Under the pieces are notes generated by a model that did no database searches, was not told the origin of the DNA, and worked only from the letters and a program-made list of their open reading frames with translations. This document shows, one piece after another, positions 11,563 to 24,007 of a DNA stretch of 58,000 bases; the first letter of the stretch is position 1, and every line of letters begins with the position of its first letter. The stretch spans positions 654,496,920-654,554,919 of the forward strand of contig NC_081405.1 of NCBI RefSeq assembly GCF_030272615.1. The letters run 5' to 3'. Both the position numbers and the translations under genes were made by a program. Source of the stretch: Cryptomeria japonica (lineage: Eukaryota > Streptophyta > Pinopsida > Cupressales > Cupressaceae).

Positions 11563-13420
11563 CTACATGTATACACTAAATTGAATTAAAAACAAGGTCA
11601 TATACAATGTATTCCACAAACAAGATGAAACATTGTACAAATATGCTTGAGTTAAACATTTTAAACAAAATGAATAAAATGAACTGTGACCTATAGACAT
11701 TGTAACTTAAAGATTACATTGCAAAAAAAATTAAATGAACATACACATGAACTTATTTAACATTAAAAATATAATATGCATATGCGACTGCACCATTATA
11801 GGTAATGATTATGAGATCATTTTATTAAACTAGAAATTTATGCCAAATATCAATAATAATAATCATTCTAGCATAATTGTACTTCAAATATAAAATTTCG
11901 TAATAGGTATATAATGTTGGAGTAAAATAGACAATCACCTAATTTATTAATAAATCATTAATTTTGTTCCTTTTACTTTATCTAGGGTTTTCATTTTGCT
12001 TTTATAAGCAAATTCATTAATGTAAAATGTAATCTAGTTAATCTAGTTTAACTTTTCACAATTTGCTACAAAACTCTTGATCTTTCGATATAATTCGTAC
12101 GAGTTATTGTTAAACTTTTATTCACTAATATCTACACAATAATTTTGAAGAATAATTTTATAAATTACTACTTTTTATGTGGCGACCACATGCACGTGTT
12201 TCCCTTTGATGTAATTTTTAAAAAGATCACATTTTTATTTCTTTTACCTAAATACCCTAGATTATCATTTAAGTATTAGAACCAAAAAGCACATTTTACA
12301 ACTAGATATAAAATTTTACATTTCACATTTTTACACCATGTTAATATTCTATCTATAAGTGCTTCAAATCTTTATCCCAACTATAGAAAATTCTCCCCTT
12401 TAGGATATTTGTTAAAAGAAATTCCCATTTTCTAGCTCATTACCTTATAGTTATCCAATCAACCCACTAGCCTACTCCCAAAACCATGGTAATATGACAA
12501 ACAAAATCAAACTCACACAAAAGGATTGAACCAAATATCAAAGGACCAAAAACATTTAGGAAATGTCAATGAAGCTATTAAAATGTTCTAATAATTCTAA
12601 TCAAAATAATGATTAACGGGAGGGAACCAACATTTAGAATCATGATTTGGGGGTAGAACTTGAGAGTAGTAGGGGATATATGGAGCCAAGACTTAAATAA
12701 CTAAAGTTATAATTATAAGTTGAAATGATGAAGCTCACTATATAGTATTTATTGCACCAAAGGGTTCTAGGATCTCAAAAGGTTCCACAAAGTGATATGC
12801 AAGTTTGCAAGACAAAAAATAATCAAGCTTGTCAGTGGCTAATTTATTAGAAACACTCTCTCTGATACATGACTATTTTGATATATATATTTTTGTCATT
12901 TATAAACTTTCTAAAAATCCACTACATTTGCCAATTGCTAATCAATCTAAGTTTGGTCTTTCATCTTTTCTAGTTCATTTGGATGAACAACTACCATTTC
13001 TGAGCCTATTTGTTAAGCATACAATTCTTGAGCTTACAAACTTCCAATGAAGAAATGAGAAGTGTGTTTATGGTTAGTGTTATCATATGAAAACTCAATA
13101 ATTAAGTTTTCAATCTTAAGGTTCACAAGTCCTCAAGAATTTGGTTCACTCTCTTTTTGTTGATCAATCTTAAGGTGATGGGTTGATCTATAGTCCAATT
13201 TACTTCCTAGTTATGTGTTTGTTTTTCCAAAACCTTGACATTATCCAGGTCTCTCAAATATGATCTTATCAAACTTACCTTTATTAAATATGATTTTCTT
13301 TGGTACTCCATGAAACTAAAAGATATCCTAAACTCTTGGAGGAATACATGGATTTCTGAATGTAATTAGAGAGATTGTTTGTAAATTATATTATCTTATA
13401 TTGTTTGTAATTGTATGTGT
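11560..13420. other. AT-rich stretch, no gene recognised
   Basis: About 1.9 kb of AT-rich DNA. An open frame at 12829-13050 (plus) has no recognisable motif, and the frames around it are closed by many stops. I see no terminal repeats or promoter I can defend. Confidence 0.5.
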
Positions 13421-13424
13421 TTTT

Positions 13425-13551
13425 GGTTGTATATGTTTTTTTGGTTGTATATGTTTTGGTTGTATATGTTTTTTGGTTGTATATGTTTTGGTTGTATATG
13501 TTTTTTGGTTGTATATGTTTTGGTTGCATATGTTTTGGTTGAATATGTTTT
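13425..13551. repeat. Dimeric minisatellite GGTTGTATATGTTTT(TT)
   Basis: Eight head-to-tail copies of GGTTGTATATGTTTT whose T-run length alternates: unit lengths read 18, 15, 17, 15, 17, 15, 15, 15. The repeating entity is therefore mostly a 32-bp dimer. The last two units carry single changes (TGCATATG, TGAATATG). Confidence 0.9.
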
Positions 13552-13654
13552 TAATTATATGTAATTAAAACAATATATATACATATATTATTATTTTAAA
13601 AATTAAAAAAAAAAATGTATACATATATATATTATTAAAACAATTAAAAACAAA

Positions 13655-13920
13655 AAAAAGCCTTTCGGCCCTACCTTTCTCAATCGAAAGACTTCTTAGC
13701 CCCCCTCTCGCTCCAACTATTTCAGACTATGCAAATATGGGGCTAAGTGCAGTCGACGAGTATATGTAGGGTCGGGTACTACACGACCGTGTATACCTCA
13801 CCACCCCTCCTTCACATAGGTGCCATGTGGCGTCACGCAAACTCGGTCGAGTCCTACTCGGCTGAGTAGGATTTCTTTTTCCTCACACTTATGTAAAAGT
13901 GTGACACAACACAATGCTTT
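13655..13920. other. GC-rich island with hairpins
   Basis: A sharp rise in GC and CpG content inside AT-rich DNA. It contains two perfect 8-bp stems: TCCTACTC-GGCT-GAGTAGGA near 13850-13870 and TCACACTT-ATGTAA-AAGTGTGA near 13885-13906. Also seen are ACTCGGTCGAGT and ACGACCGT. It may be the subterminal part of a DNA transposon, but I found no matching partner end. Nothing coding is visible. Confidence 0.45.
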
Positions 13921-14530
13921 CACCATACTATGTTTGAAATAAGTTGGCTAGAATGATATATTTATAAGATATAAAATGTAGTGATTAAACATGAGGATAT
14001 TTTGAACTTTATAAGAGAAGAGACAACCTTTAAAATTTTAATAATGTTTGAACAAATCAGTATCATTGAAGAGAAAAATAATCAAATTCAAATATTTTAA
14101 TTACTTAAACAAAATAAAGGATATACTATTTATATGAATTACTTTGTGGGTGGTAATAACATATTTTGCTAGATGTTGGATTATCTTTCTAATGCCATTT
14201 TTCTCTATTGTACTTTGTTAATAGACTTGATCAACCAAATAACCTTGTACATGTACTTTATTTTATATGAAAAGAGGATACTCATGTTGTCTGGAATACA
14301 TGAATATCATCTTGGAATATATGCTAAGTATAGAGATTACTTATATAAATTGTGAGTGGCCATACATGGTAAGTGTTGTATGATAATGCTTTTATAAAAA
14401 GTAAAGAAGTTAAATTAGTAATACTTAAAGTGATAAAGTTAAAAAGATTGGAAATTAAAACATATAAACTATAAATTGCTCTTCAACTATAAATTCATGA
14501 TATGTTTCATAAGACATCTATGTAAATTCT
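13921..14530. other. AT-rich flank left of Copia-2
   Basis: No supported gene. The frame at 14173-14355 has no known motif. This is the presumed left half of the DNA into which Copia-2 inserted; the right half resumes at 21660. Confidence 0.4.
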
Positions 14531-15741
14531 TGATGGTATGTTGAAAGAATAAGTATCTGGTAGAATACTGAAAGGGGGGGGTGAATCAGTATACTGAAAA
14601 ATTGATACAAAGTTCCGAAACTCAACCTCAGTCAAACAAAGTAATCATATCTCAATCAAGATCAATATTTATAAGAATACTTGACATCAACCGGTTTAAC
14701 TGTTATGACAAATTTAATAGTAAACAACTTCAACATTTATGTAAATCAACAATGCTTAATCATACCTCAACATATTCATCTCTCAATGCTTCTACATAAC
14801 ATGCCTTATCAGAAATTAACCATATCAACAAATAAAGTCACAACCACAAAAGCATTCAGCACTTGACACAAATGTTTATACGTGGAAAACCCAAATAGGT
14901 AAAAACCATGGTGAGATGAGACTCACAAGGATAGCTATCTAAAATCTTTTGAAGTTTTCCCTATTAGGAGCCAAACCCTGTTAGAGCTTTAAAATAACTC
15001 TTGTTAAGAACTAATTCCGGTTAGGAATCACCCGGTTAAGGGATTTTACAAATATGCCTTGTCAGAAGCACAATACCCTGTTAGGAGTAACCTTGTTGGA
15101 GGATTTAAGAATCCAAGCTAATGGACCACCTTGTTAGAGGATTTAATGAGTAACCAAGCTTGTTAGAGCTTACCCGGTTAAGGGATTTAACTTTTGCTAT
15201 AATTGTTAGAAAACAACAGTTTTGTTGATTTTTCTGAATAGCACTACTTTTGCTTGATCAGACCCTTCTATAACCTTCAGTCTACTTTCACTCAAAGTGC
15301 AGATCCATTAACCAGTTTGGCAACTACACACTCAATAGGTTTTCTACCAACCTTGGCAAAAACCTTAACAAACAACTTCATCGACCTTAAATAGAAATCA
15401 ATTAGGTCGGTAACATAGCAAAAACCTAATTCTCATCATCTAGATTACAAACAAGTCGATACAATCTTGACCATTACCATCAAACTTGGTCGGTTAGGGT
15501 TTAATAGGTGATAGGGTTTATCGGTTACATTACATAGAATGGTTTAACCATTTACACCGGTTCATCTCGCAAACTTAACATACGGTTTACAACATCTTCC
15601 ACAAATCTCTTCTTACCAGTTACTAGCCAATATCAAAAACAACAATATATGAATACCATTTATCCGTTCAATTTACATCAATGACAACATATCATTAATG
15701 CAATCTTGATGCAAAATACCAACAAACTCAAAGTTCCAACA
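14531..15741 (-). repeat. Copia-2 3' LTR (internally deleted)
   Basis: About 1,211 bp. It aligns with the right LTR but lacks roughly 220 bp that the right copy has at about 21170-21395. The deletion joins around 15475, next to short ACCAT/AACCAT matches. It shares the CCGGTTAAGGG motifs and the GTGGAAAACCC...GGTAAAAACCATGG block (14879-14915) with the other Copia LTRs. Confidence 0.93.
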
Positions 15742-15770
15742 ATCTCCCCCTTTGGCATTGATGGCAATAC
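15742..15770 (-). other. Copia-2 polypurine tract
   Basis: On the element strand, AATGCCAAAGGGGGAGAT directly precedes the 3' LTR, a strong primer for second-strand synthesis. Confidence 0.9.
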
Positions 15771-16074
15771 AAATATCAACGCCTCTGATTACTGCTGAGA
15801 TTGGTGAATAGGAATCCTAGTTGACATTACCAAGTATTCAGCTTGCTTTGTTCTGTCTTTAGCCTGCCGCTGGTTCACTTAATCAGACACACAATTCTTC
15901 TCCCCAATCAAATAATTCTTCTCCCCCTTTGACAACAATGCCAAAGTGAAAGTAAAACATGTAATTTTTCTCTCACTGTAATGTTGATGCTCCCGCTGTG
16001 GAATACATCCACTCCTTCATCAATCCAAATAAATTTTACAAGAAATGCAGAGACTGATGCAATCAACATCATGC
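15771..16074 (-). other. Copia-2 3' untranslated region
   Basis: About 300 bp between the RNase H stop and the polypurine tract. It includes a second CTCCCCCTTTGACAACAATGCC stretch near 15920-15945 that resembles the tract itself. No gene. Confidence 0.6.
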
Positions 16075-16899
16075 TCAATTGACTTCATGAAGAGGGACAA
16101 CCCCCAATTGGCTTCTTAGATACTTGAAAGTGGTCTTAGGCAGAGGTTTGGTAAAGATATATGCAATCTGCTCCTTGATAGAAACATGCTCCAAGATAAC
16201 ATCTTTACTTTGAACTTTTCCCCTCAAGAAGTGATATTTCAATTCAACGTGCTTAGTCCTTGCATGCAAAACATGATTTTTGGAAATGTTTATTGCACTT
16301 GTATTATCACAAAAAATCTTTATAGGTTCAGAGATTTACATCTTCAAACCTTCCAAAATGTGCCTCATCGACATAGCTTGTGTGCAATTCATATAAGCTG
16401 CTACATACTCAGCTTCAACAGTAGATTGTGAAGTGCAAGTCTGCTTTTTACTACTCCAAGAAACTAGCCTTCCTCCTGGAAAGAATGCTCCACCGGTAGT
16501 ACTCTTCCGGTCATCAATGTTTCCTGCCCAATCAACATCTGTGTATTCTTTCAGATCAAAATTTCCACCATATGGATACCATAATCCATAGTCAATAGTA
16601 CCTTTCAGATATCTCAAAATTCTCTTGGTTGCCATCAGATGTGCCTCCTCTGGATTCTTCTGAAATCTAGCAACAATACCAACTACATGGGAAATATCTA
16701 GTCGAGTGTGAATAACATAGTGTAATTTCCCAACCATTGACCTATAGTCCTTTTCATCTACAGACTTAGACGCACCATCTTTGGACAATTTACAACTTGT
16801 AACCATTGGGGTTCCAACTAGTTTACAGTCACTCATACCGAAAGTCTTCAAGACCTCTTTCACATACTTGGACTGAGTAACAAAAATACCATTCTTCAT
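16075..16899 (-). pseudogene. Copia-2 connection and RNase H domain
   Basis: From MKNGIFVTQSKYVKEVLK to VVPLHEVN. It keeps SKKQTCTSQSTVEAEYVAA, where Copia-1 has stops, giving the ancestral Gln codons. A short break lies near 16270-16335. It ends about 300 bp before the polypurine tract. Confidence 0.9.
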
Positions 16900-17832
16900 C
16901 TATTGTATCTGTAAGCCTATGAATTTTTTTATTTCCCCTTCTGATGACATCTCAAATTCATTCTTCATTACATCTGCAAAACAACTACTCATGTCATCAT
17001 TACCTCCAAATATAATGCCATCTACAAATACTTCACTGACCAATCTTTCATCTCCTTCAGACTTGAGATAAATGTTGTTGTCATCATTGGTTCTAGTAAA
17101 GCCTATCTTCATCAAATGAGTATGAAGTCATTCATACCATGCTCTAGGTGCCTGCTTTAATCCATACAAGGCTTTATGCAATTTGCATACCATGTCTTCC
17201 TTATCTGTCAATGCATAACCATCAGGCTGCTCTATATAAACCTCTTCTTCCAGTATCCCATTCAAAAATGTTGACTTAGCATCCATCTAGTATACCTTGA
17301 ACTTCTTATGAGCTGCAAATGCAAGGAATGTTCTAAGATCTTCCAGTCTTGCTACTGGTGCAAAAGTTTCTCCATAGTCTTCTCCTTCTTCTTGTGTGTA
17401 ACCTTTGCATACTAATCTTTCCTTATTCCGAACTACAACACCATCTTCATTTAACTTGTTTTTGAACACCCATTTGGTACCTATAACATTCTTGTTTACC
17501 AGTCGAGGTACTAGGGTCCAAGTGTTGTTCTTCTCAATTTGATCCAACTCCTCCTCCATAGCTTTCACCCAATGATCATCACCAAATGCCTCTTCAACAC
17601 TTCTAGGTTCAAAGGTGGAGATCATGCAAGAGTTCTCTCTTATTTTCCTTCTAGTTTGTACACCTGCATCCTTGTCTCCAATTATCTGTTCAGGGCTATG
17701 ATATAGTCTCACATACTTAGGTAAAACATGATCATTCTCTTCGGGTTCAGCTTCTTCATTATCATCTTCCTCTGAAATTATTTGTTCTGATTGACTGGTT
17801 TCTGATTTAACAGTTTCAAGTTCCAAAAGCAA
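16900..17832 (-). pseudogene. Copia-2 reverse transcriptase
   Basis: An acidic linker, then [22 protein letters not shown] and ETFAPVARLE up to FKVY, where a TAG (17287) replaces the Gln of Copia-1. The frame continues through the [12 protein letters not shown] region to 16900, with the active site FVDGIIFGG: the second Asp of the FVDD box is Gly, a catalytic loss. Confidence 0.9.
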
Positions 17833-17939
17833 AATGCAAGGATCTTCATCCTTCTTCTCAGAACTGGTTCCTTTTGCAGTTTCAAGACATTCATCTACAC
17901 GAACATCAACACTTTCAATAATTTTATGTGTCTGGTTGT

Positions 17940-18830
17940 TGAAGCATTTATAGGCCCTACTCTTGGTGGAATAGCCAAGAAATATGCCTTCATCACTCTT
18001 AGCTTCAAACTTTCTTATGTAATCACCTCTTTTAATAAAACATTTGCTACCAAATATTTTAAAATAGCTAACATCAGGTGATCTCCCATACCAGTACTCA
18101 TAGTCTTGTCCTTACCTCTTTTCACCAGAACTCAGTTCATTGTGTACACAGTTGTACTTACAACTTCTTTCCAAAATGTTTTTGATACATCTCCTTGTAT
18201 CAACATAGTCCTAGCAGCTTCAACCACTGACCGGTTGTTTCTTTCTTCTTTACCATTTTTTTGTGGTGTCCTTGGTGCAGAAAGTTGTCGCTTGATACCA
18301 TTATCATCACAATATTTAGTGAACTCTACAAAAGTGAATTCACTGCCTTGATCTATTCTTAGACATTTTATCTTTTTTCCACTCTCTTTCTCAGCTAAGG
18401 CTTTGAATGCCTTAAATTTACCAAAAGATTCATTTTTATCCTTCAAGAATGTGACCCACATCATCCTTGAACAATCATCAGTGAAGATCATAAAGTATCT
18501 ATTTCCTTGAATGCTTCTTGTTCTATTTGGTCCACATAGATCTGTATGAACCAAATCTAACAAGTTCTCTACTGAGAAGGACTTTCTCTCGAAAGTTGAA
18601 GAAGACATCTTTCCTAGTTGTCATTCTTTACAAAGAGCATTAACTGGTTTGTCTAGCCGAGGCAAACCTCTTACTATCTTGGACTTGCTTACTTTAATAA
18701 TATTGTCAAAATTAATATGACAAAATCTCTTATTCCAGAGCCATCTATCATCCACTTTTGCAATCAAATAGTTGCTAATTTTAGGATTGAGATGAAACAG
18801 ATTACCTCTGGTCTATTTACCAGTTGCAAT
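17940..18830 (-). pseudogene. Copia-2 integrase
   Basis: The core (open at 18608-18132) shows HTDLCGP, DQGSEF and the Glu in NGKEERNN, so all three catalytic acids remain. The zinc region upstream is recognisable but broken. A small deletion near 18100, where Copia-1 has the bases for YEYWTGK, shifts the frame, and the C-terminal VFGSKCF-like block continues in another frame. Confidence 0.9.
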
Positions 18831-19187
18831 CAATTCACCTTTGTTGTCAAAGATTTTTCATATACCATTTCTGAATTCATGTGGTTATCCTTTGTCATTA
18901 AGTTGTGCCACACTAAGAAGATTGTGCTTTAGGCCTTCAACCCAATAGACATCATCAGCACTACTTTTCCCATTAAGAGAAATAACCCCCTTACCTTTAA
19001 CCATACAGGGTGAGTCATTGCCAAATCTGACAACACCACCATCAAATTCTTTCAGGGAAATAAATTTGCTTCGATCACTGGTCATGTGATGTGAACAACC
19101 ACTATCAATGATCCAATCATCAAAGTTATCCATTCTAGATACTAGAGCCTTTTGATTTGATATTTCTTCCTTAATTTCTACAAACAT
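18830..19187 (-). pseudogene. Copia-2 protease
   Basis: It holds WIIDSGCSHHMTSDRSKF with the catalytic DSG, then VVRFGNDSPCMVKGKG and HNLLSVAQLND. The frame closes after NDKG at 18885 and residues continue beyond. It lies just upstream of integrase, as in Copia-1. Confidence 0.9.
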
Positions 19188-19329
19188 AATACCTTCACTA
19201 CCATCATCATCACATTCTTCATCAGTAACACCACTATGAATAGCTACAAGACAATCTCTCTTGCCTTTACCCTTGCATTTCTTAAATTTGTCTCTCTTGT
19301 ATTCATTTTCACCATTAGGGCAATTTGCT

Positions 19330-20155
19330 GCTATATGACCAATCTTGTTGCATGCAATACATTTTAAACGTAGCTTACCTCTATATTTACCAGTGCCTCT
19401 AGGTAGTCATTTTGCCAACAATGCTTCAAGTTCCACTAGGCTATCTTCATCTTCAGCATCTTTGCTGGGTCTAGATTCATAGTTATGGCTGGTATCTCTA
19501 CTTCTTCTCACATATGGGTTAGAGACAGAAGCTCTAAATGTAGATTTGATTTCTATACACTACCATCATAGCCATTTAGTTCAAAAGCAGTAAATTTTCC
19601 AATAATAGAGTCAAGAGTTACCTTTGTCTTATCAATGGATTTCAGCTCCTGAATAGCTACAACTCGGATAGCATAGACTAGTAGCAGGGTTCTCAGTACC
19701 TTACTAATCACTGTGGCATCTTCTATTTTCCCTCCTGCACTCTTTATCTCACCAACTATCTCTTTAATCCTTTGACCATACTACTGGATATTCTCACCTT
19801 CGGACATTCTCATGTCGTCAAACTTGCCTCTTAAACTCTCCTCTTTGGAAATCTTAACATGTTCATCACCACTATAAATCTCTTCCATTTTCTTCCATAC
19901 TTCATATGCAGTTTCAAGACCATGAACATCTACATATTTAGCATCAGACAGGGAACTAATAATAGCTTCTAATGCCTAGTGATTTTCTTGCTATTCTTTC
20001 TTCTGATCATCAGTCAGGGGTCCAATAGGTGTAGTATACCTATTTTCTATATGCTCCCAATACTGACTACCAAGACTCCTAATGTAAATCCTAATTCTGT
20101 CACTCCATATTCTATAGTTATCTTTGTTGAACTTTGGACCTTCTTTCTTCATCAT
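19330..20155 (-). pseudogene. gag: Copia-2 gag
   Basis: It starts MMKKEGPKFN at 20155 and follows Copia-1 gag closely (for example ESLRGKFDDMRMSEGE and GGKIEDATVISKVLR). It carries several stops and at least one frameshift near 19560. The zinc knuckle near 19330-19370 reads C-I-A-C-N-K-I-G-H and is better kept than in Copia-1. Confidence 0.85.
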
Positions 20156-20212
20156 GATCAACAAGATATTTTCCTCAAGTTGTTAGGACTTTAGATTAAG
20201 AGGACCTGAGAT

Positions 20213-20224
20213 GCTCTAATACCA
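20213..20224 (-). other. Copia-2 primer binding site, one mismatch
   Basis: On the minus strand it reads TGGTATTAGAGC, one base off the TGGTATCAGAGC of Copia-1. The change is C to T in a CAG context, the same change that makes most of the stop codons in this window. Confidence 0.9.
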
Positions 20225-20226
20225 AT

Positions 20227-21659
20227 TGATGGTATGCTAAAAGAATAAGTATCCAGTAGAATACTGAGAGGGGGGGTGAATCAGTGTACTGAAAAACTGA
20301 TACAAAGTTCCCAAACTCAACCTCAGTCAAACATAGTAATCATATCTAAGTCAAGATCAATATTCATAAGAATACTTGACATCAACCGGTTTAACTGTTA
20401 TGACAACTTTAATAGTAAAAAACTTTAATATTTATGTAAATCAACAATGCTTAATCATAACTCAACATATTCATCTCTCAATGCTTCTACATAACATGCC
20501 TTATCAGAAATGAACCATATCAACAAATAAATTCACAACCACAAAAGAATTCACCACTTGACACAAATGTTTATACGTGGAAAACCCAAATATGTAAAAA
20601 CCATGGTGAGATGAGACTCACAAGGATAACTATCGTAACTCTTTTGAAGCTCGCCCTATTAGGAGCCAAAGCCTGTTAGACCTTTACAATAAGTCCTGTT
20701 AAGAACTAATTCCAGTTAGGAATACTCGATTAAGGGATTTTACAAATATGCCTTGTTAGAAGCAAAATAACTTGTTAGGAGTAACCTTGCTGGAGGATTT
20801 AAGAATCCAAGCTAATGGACCACCTTGTTAGAGGATTTAATGAGTAACCAAGCTTGTTAGAGCTTATCCGGTTAAGGGATTTAACTTCTGTTGTAATTGT
20901 TAGAAAACAACAGTTTTGTTGATCTATCAGAATAGCACTACTTTTACTTGATCAGATCCTTCTATAACCTTTAGTGTTGCTTTCGCAAAGTGTAAATCCA
21001 TTCATCGATTTGGAAACTACACACTCAACATGTTTTCTACCAACCTCGCCAACAACCATAACAAACAACTTCATCGACCTTAAATAGAAATTTAATTAGG
21101 TTGGTAACATAGCAAAAACCTAATTCTCATCATCGAGATTACAAACACGTCGGTATAATCTTGACCATTATAAATCATGACAATCTCTTCACATTCTTCA
21201 AGACAATTTCAACCGCTCCATGATCACTGGTCTATTGGACTTTGTAACTCATCATGTGTTGTGCATTAGATGCAATCCACTTTGCTCCTTCCCTAGACAA
21301 GAACAAACATGCCAAAACCAATTTGAATATATCCTTAATCAAATGATCACACTTGTCTCCATCATTACCGCTTATCAGATAATAAACCATCATACTTGGT
21401 CAGTTAGGGTTTAACAATTGATAGGGTTTACCAGTTACATTACATAGAAAGGTTTAACCCTTTACACCAGTTCACTGGTTCATCTCACAAACTTAACATA
21501 TGGTTTACAACATCTTCCACAAACCTCTCCTTACCAGTTACTAGCCAATATCAAAAACAACAATATATGAATACCATTTACCGGTTCAATTGACATCAAT
21601 GACAACACATCATTAATGCAATCCTGATGCAAAATACCAACAAAATCAAAATGCCAACA
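20227..21659 (-). repeat. Copia-2 5' LTR
   Basis: About 1,433 bp, the longer copy and probably the closer one to the original length. It ends CCAACA at 21659 and starts TGATGGTATG next to the primer site. Confidence 0.93.
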
Positions 21660-21799
21660 ATGTTATCATAATTTTCATTGGGATAAATGATTATTGAACT
21701 TGTGAATTTTTGTGAATTAACAATATAGATAAAGTAAAATGAAAATGGAAATATGATGAAGTATGCAAATATTCAAAGTTAGTAATTTTATTTATTAAT

Positions 21800-22365
21800 C
21801 TCATTTTTCTTTGAGTTGTGATGCAGATGCATCTCTTGCTATTGAGGACAATAGCTGATTTACAGGGGGAGATATGTTATGGAAATTTTTCTCGTAGAAA
21901 TAAATTATAATAATTATAGTTAAATAAATATAATTATGAACATTATTATAGTTATGAAAGGGTGTGATTTTTCGTAACCACCCTGTGAAATTATATAAAC
22001 CCGTGAATTAATAAAGGACACATAGGGAGAAAATAATAGAGGAAAAAGAAATTGAAAGAAGCAAAAGAGAGAGGATAGTTAAGGTCTGGTGGTTGGGCAT
22101 TGGGCATTAGAGAAGGGGCATACAATGTGTGTCCAACTTGGGGTACAATGTACACCTGAGAGTGTCCTGGCCAGGGTTGTGTTTATTTCATGTCGTGAAG
22201 GCATGTGGGGTTTTGTGTAGGAACCATGTCCTCTTGGAGTGCTTCCTTGCCTGGAAACCCTAGACCTATAACTAATCCTCTGTGTGGGGGAAAGCAGCCT
22301 CTCTGTGATTTACATATATGTATTAATCAATTTCATATAGTCATTTCCCTAATGTTTCACTACTA
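21800..22365 (+). mobile_element. 3' end of a Copia-like element with LTR
   Basis: On the plus strand a short coding tail (CDADASLAIEDNS then stop) is followed by a purine tract, ACAGGGGGAGATA, and then TGTTATGG at 21875, the typical start of an LTR. Inside are ATTATATAAACC (a TATA-like box near 21990) and a plausible CA end at CACTACTACA near 22365, giving an LTR of about 490 bp. The rest of the element should lie left of Copia-2, but I could not recognise it there. Confidence 0.5.
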
Positions 22366-22536
22366 CAAAGTATTATCTCAATGTTTTATTATTGATATAT
22401 ATATTAATATATATAAAGATTTCCTCCTTGAATGTATTTAATGTATAAAATTTATATGGTTATATTTCAAATGTTTCTTTGAGATAAATTTATAATAAAT
22501 TATCTATTATTAAATTTACTTTTGTAAATATATTAA

Positions 22537-24007
22537 TGTATGCAGGAAAAGTGGGCTGATAAAACTCAATATGTGAAAATATGACCAAATGACTTGTCCA
22601 CACATGCACACAGGACTTCTTGGTGCAAGCTATGGAGTAACGTAGTATTACTCAGCTTCCCAAGGTGGGTCCCATGGTTCTCTATCTCACAATGTCCCTC
22701 AAACCAATGTTTTGCTCTCAGATCACTGAGCAAAATGGTTCGGGGATGGCAAATGCAAGAACGAGGGATGCTCTGATAGATTTTTAGAATGAAATGTGTT
22801 ATAAGCTATGTATGATTTTAAAATGCAATAAACTAAATGATAAGATGACAAGGTTAGTATGAATACTATCCTAGTATACTATATTTAGTCTATGATTGAA
22901 CTAAAATGATAAAGAAATTATTCTAAACATGCATATTTAGTCTAATTCCTGATTTAAAAGAGGCTAAATGATGAGCATATTTGAAATGAGAAAGCTTGAA
23001 TGTATTTGAGCATAAGTGTGATGCTACAAATTTGAAGGATGATTGTTGAAAATGGAGGAATGAGAGCTCTATTTATAGCAAAAATAGGGCAATGGATGGT
23101 CAGGATTGAAAGAGTTGATCAAGGGTTGAGTTTGAAAGTTGGGGATCCATGTTTGCAATTTGCACCAATGAAATGGTGACAAGTGTCAACATAGGGTTGG
23201 GTTGAGAGAAGGGGTTGGAGGCAATAAATGCCTGAGAAGACCTCATGGTTATCTAGAGGCTAAGGGTCAAGCTTAAATTAGGATTACCCAATGGATTAAG
23301 ACTTAATCCAAGGATAAACCTTTGTGCAAATGATTAAGAGATAATCATGGTCAAAGCATTAAAGGCCTGATGAGACCCTTGGGTTGGATGAAGGTTGAGT
23401 CAAAACAAATGTTTTAACCATGTAGGAGGGTTTGAGTTAACCATTAATGGTTATTGGAGACTTTGGGGGATTAAGTGGTTGAAAGTTGGAAGCCTTTAAT
23501 GGTTATCAAAGACTTTGAGGAATTAAGTGGTTGAAGGTTGAAAGCCTTTAATGGTTATCAAAGACTTTGAGGGTTTGAGAAGTGACTTCCCTTTGCTTAG
23601 GGATGTGACAAAGTTTAGAGGAGGGGTTAGGTTAATTAGAAGCGATTAGAAGATTCTAGAAGGGATTAGAAAGGGGTTTGGGATTTTGTAAGTGGATGGA
23701 GGGATAATAGGATTTAATTGAATTAAAGTATTTATTCAATTTGGTTGCAATTAAATAAATTAGATTTATTCAATTTTAGGATAACTATTTAATAAAATTT
23801 GAATTTAATTAAAAGTGGATAGGGGGGTTTTATTGAATAAAATGATTTATTCAATAAATGGGTATAGTGAATTTAATTTAAATAAATTGAGTAATTTACT
23901 TAATTAAATAGAGGAATGTGGGTTATTTAATTAAATTGGATTTAATTAAATAGAGAAATGAACATAAAATATTCATTTAGGAATATGGTCATTTTTATAC
24001 GTCTACA
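22537..24007 (-). mobile_element. Solo LTR S1, Gypsy type (TGTAGAC family)
   Basis: A 1,471-bp solo LTR on the minus strand that starts TGTAGACGTA and ends CATACA. A perfect 5-bp duplication ATTAA flanks it (22532-22536 and 24008-24012). Its U3 carries a row of A/T palindromes such as TTTAATTAAATAG and TTATTGAATAAATCATTTTATTCAATAA, and it has a TATA box at about 23071-23079. No coding sequence remains, as expected after LTR-LTR recombination. The start and palindromes resemble the LTR of Gypsy-B at 49415. Confidence 0.92.
23071..23079 (-). promoter_or_regulatory. TATA box of solo LTR S1
   Basis: The minus strand reads TGCTATAAATAGAGCTCTC, a strong plant TATA context, about 930 bp from the LTR start. 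The start of transcription would lie roughly 30 bp downstream, near 23045. Confidence 0.75.

Larger units (their letters stand above)
14531..21659 (-). mobile_element. Copia-2: damaged Ty1/Copia LTR retrotransposon
   Basis: A relative of Copia-1 on the minus strand, about 7.1 kb, with LTRs at 14531-15741 and 20227-21659, a primer site with one mismatch, a clean polypurine tract, and all pol domains in fragments. On the plus strand the ends read TGATGG...CCAACA. The flanking 5-mers ATTCT and ATGTT do not match well, so no target duplication is claimed. Gag and the region after integrase carry frameshifts as well as stops, so it is more indel-damaged than Copia-1, but its integrase Asp in DQGSEF is kept. 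Confidence 0.93.

Noticed and set aside
12829-13050. 73-aa plus-strand frame
   Set aside because: I tried to read it as pol or integrase and found no motif; flanking frames are closed.
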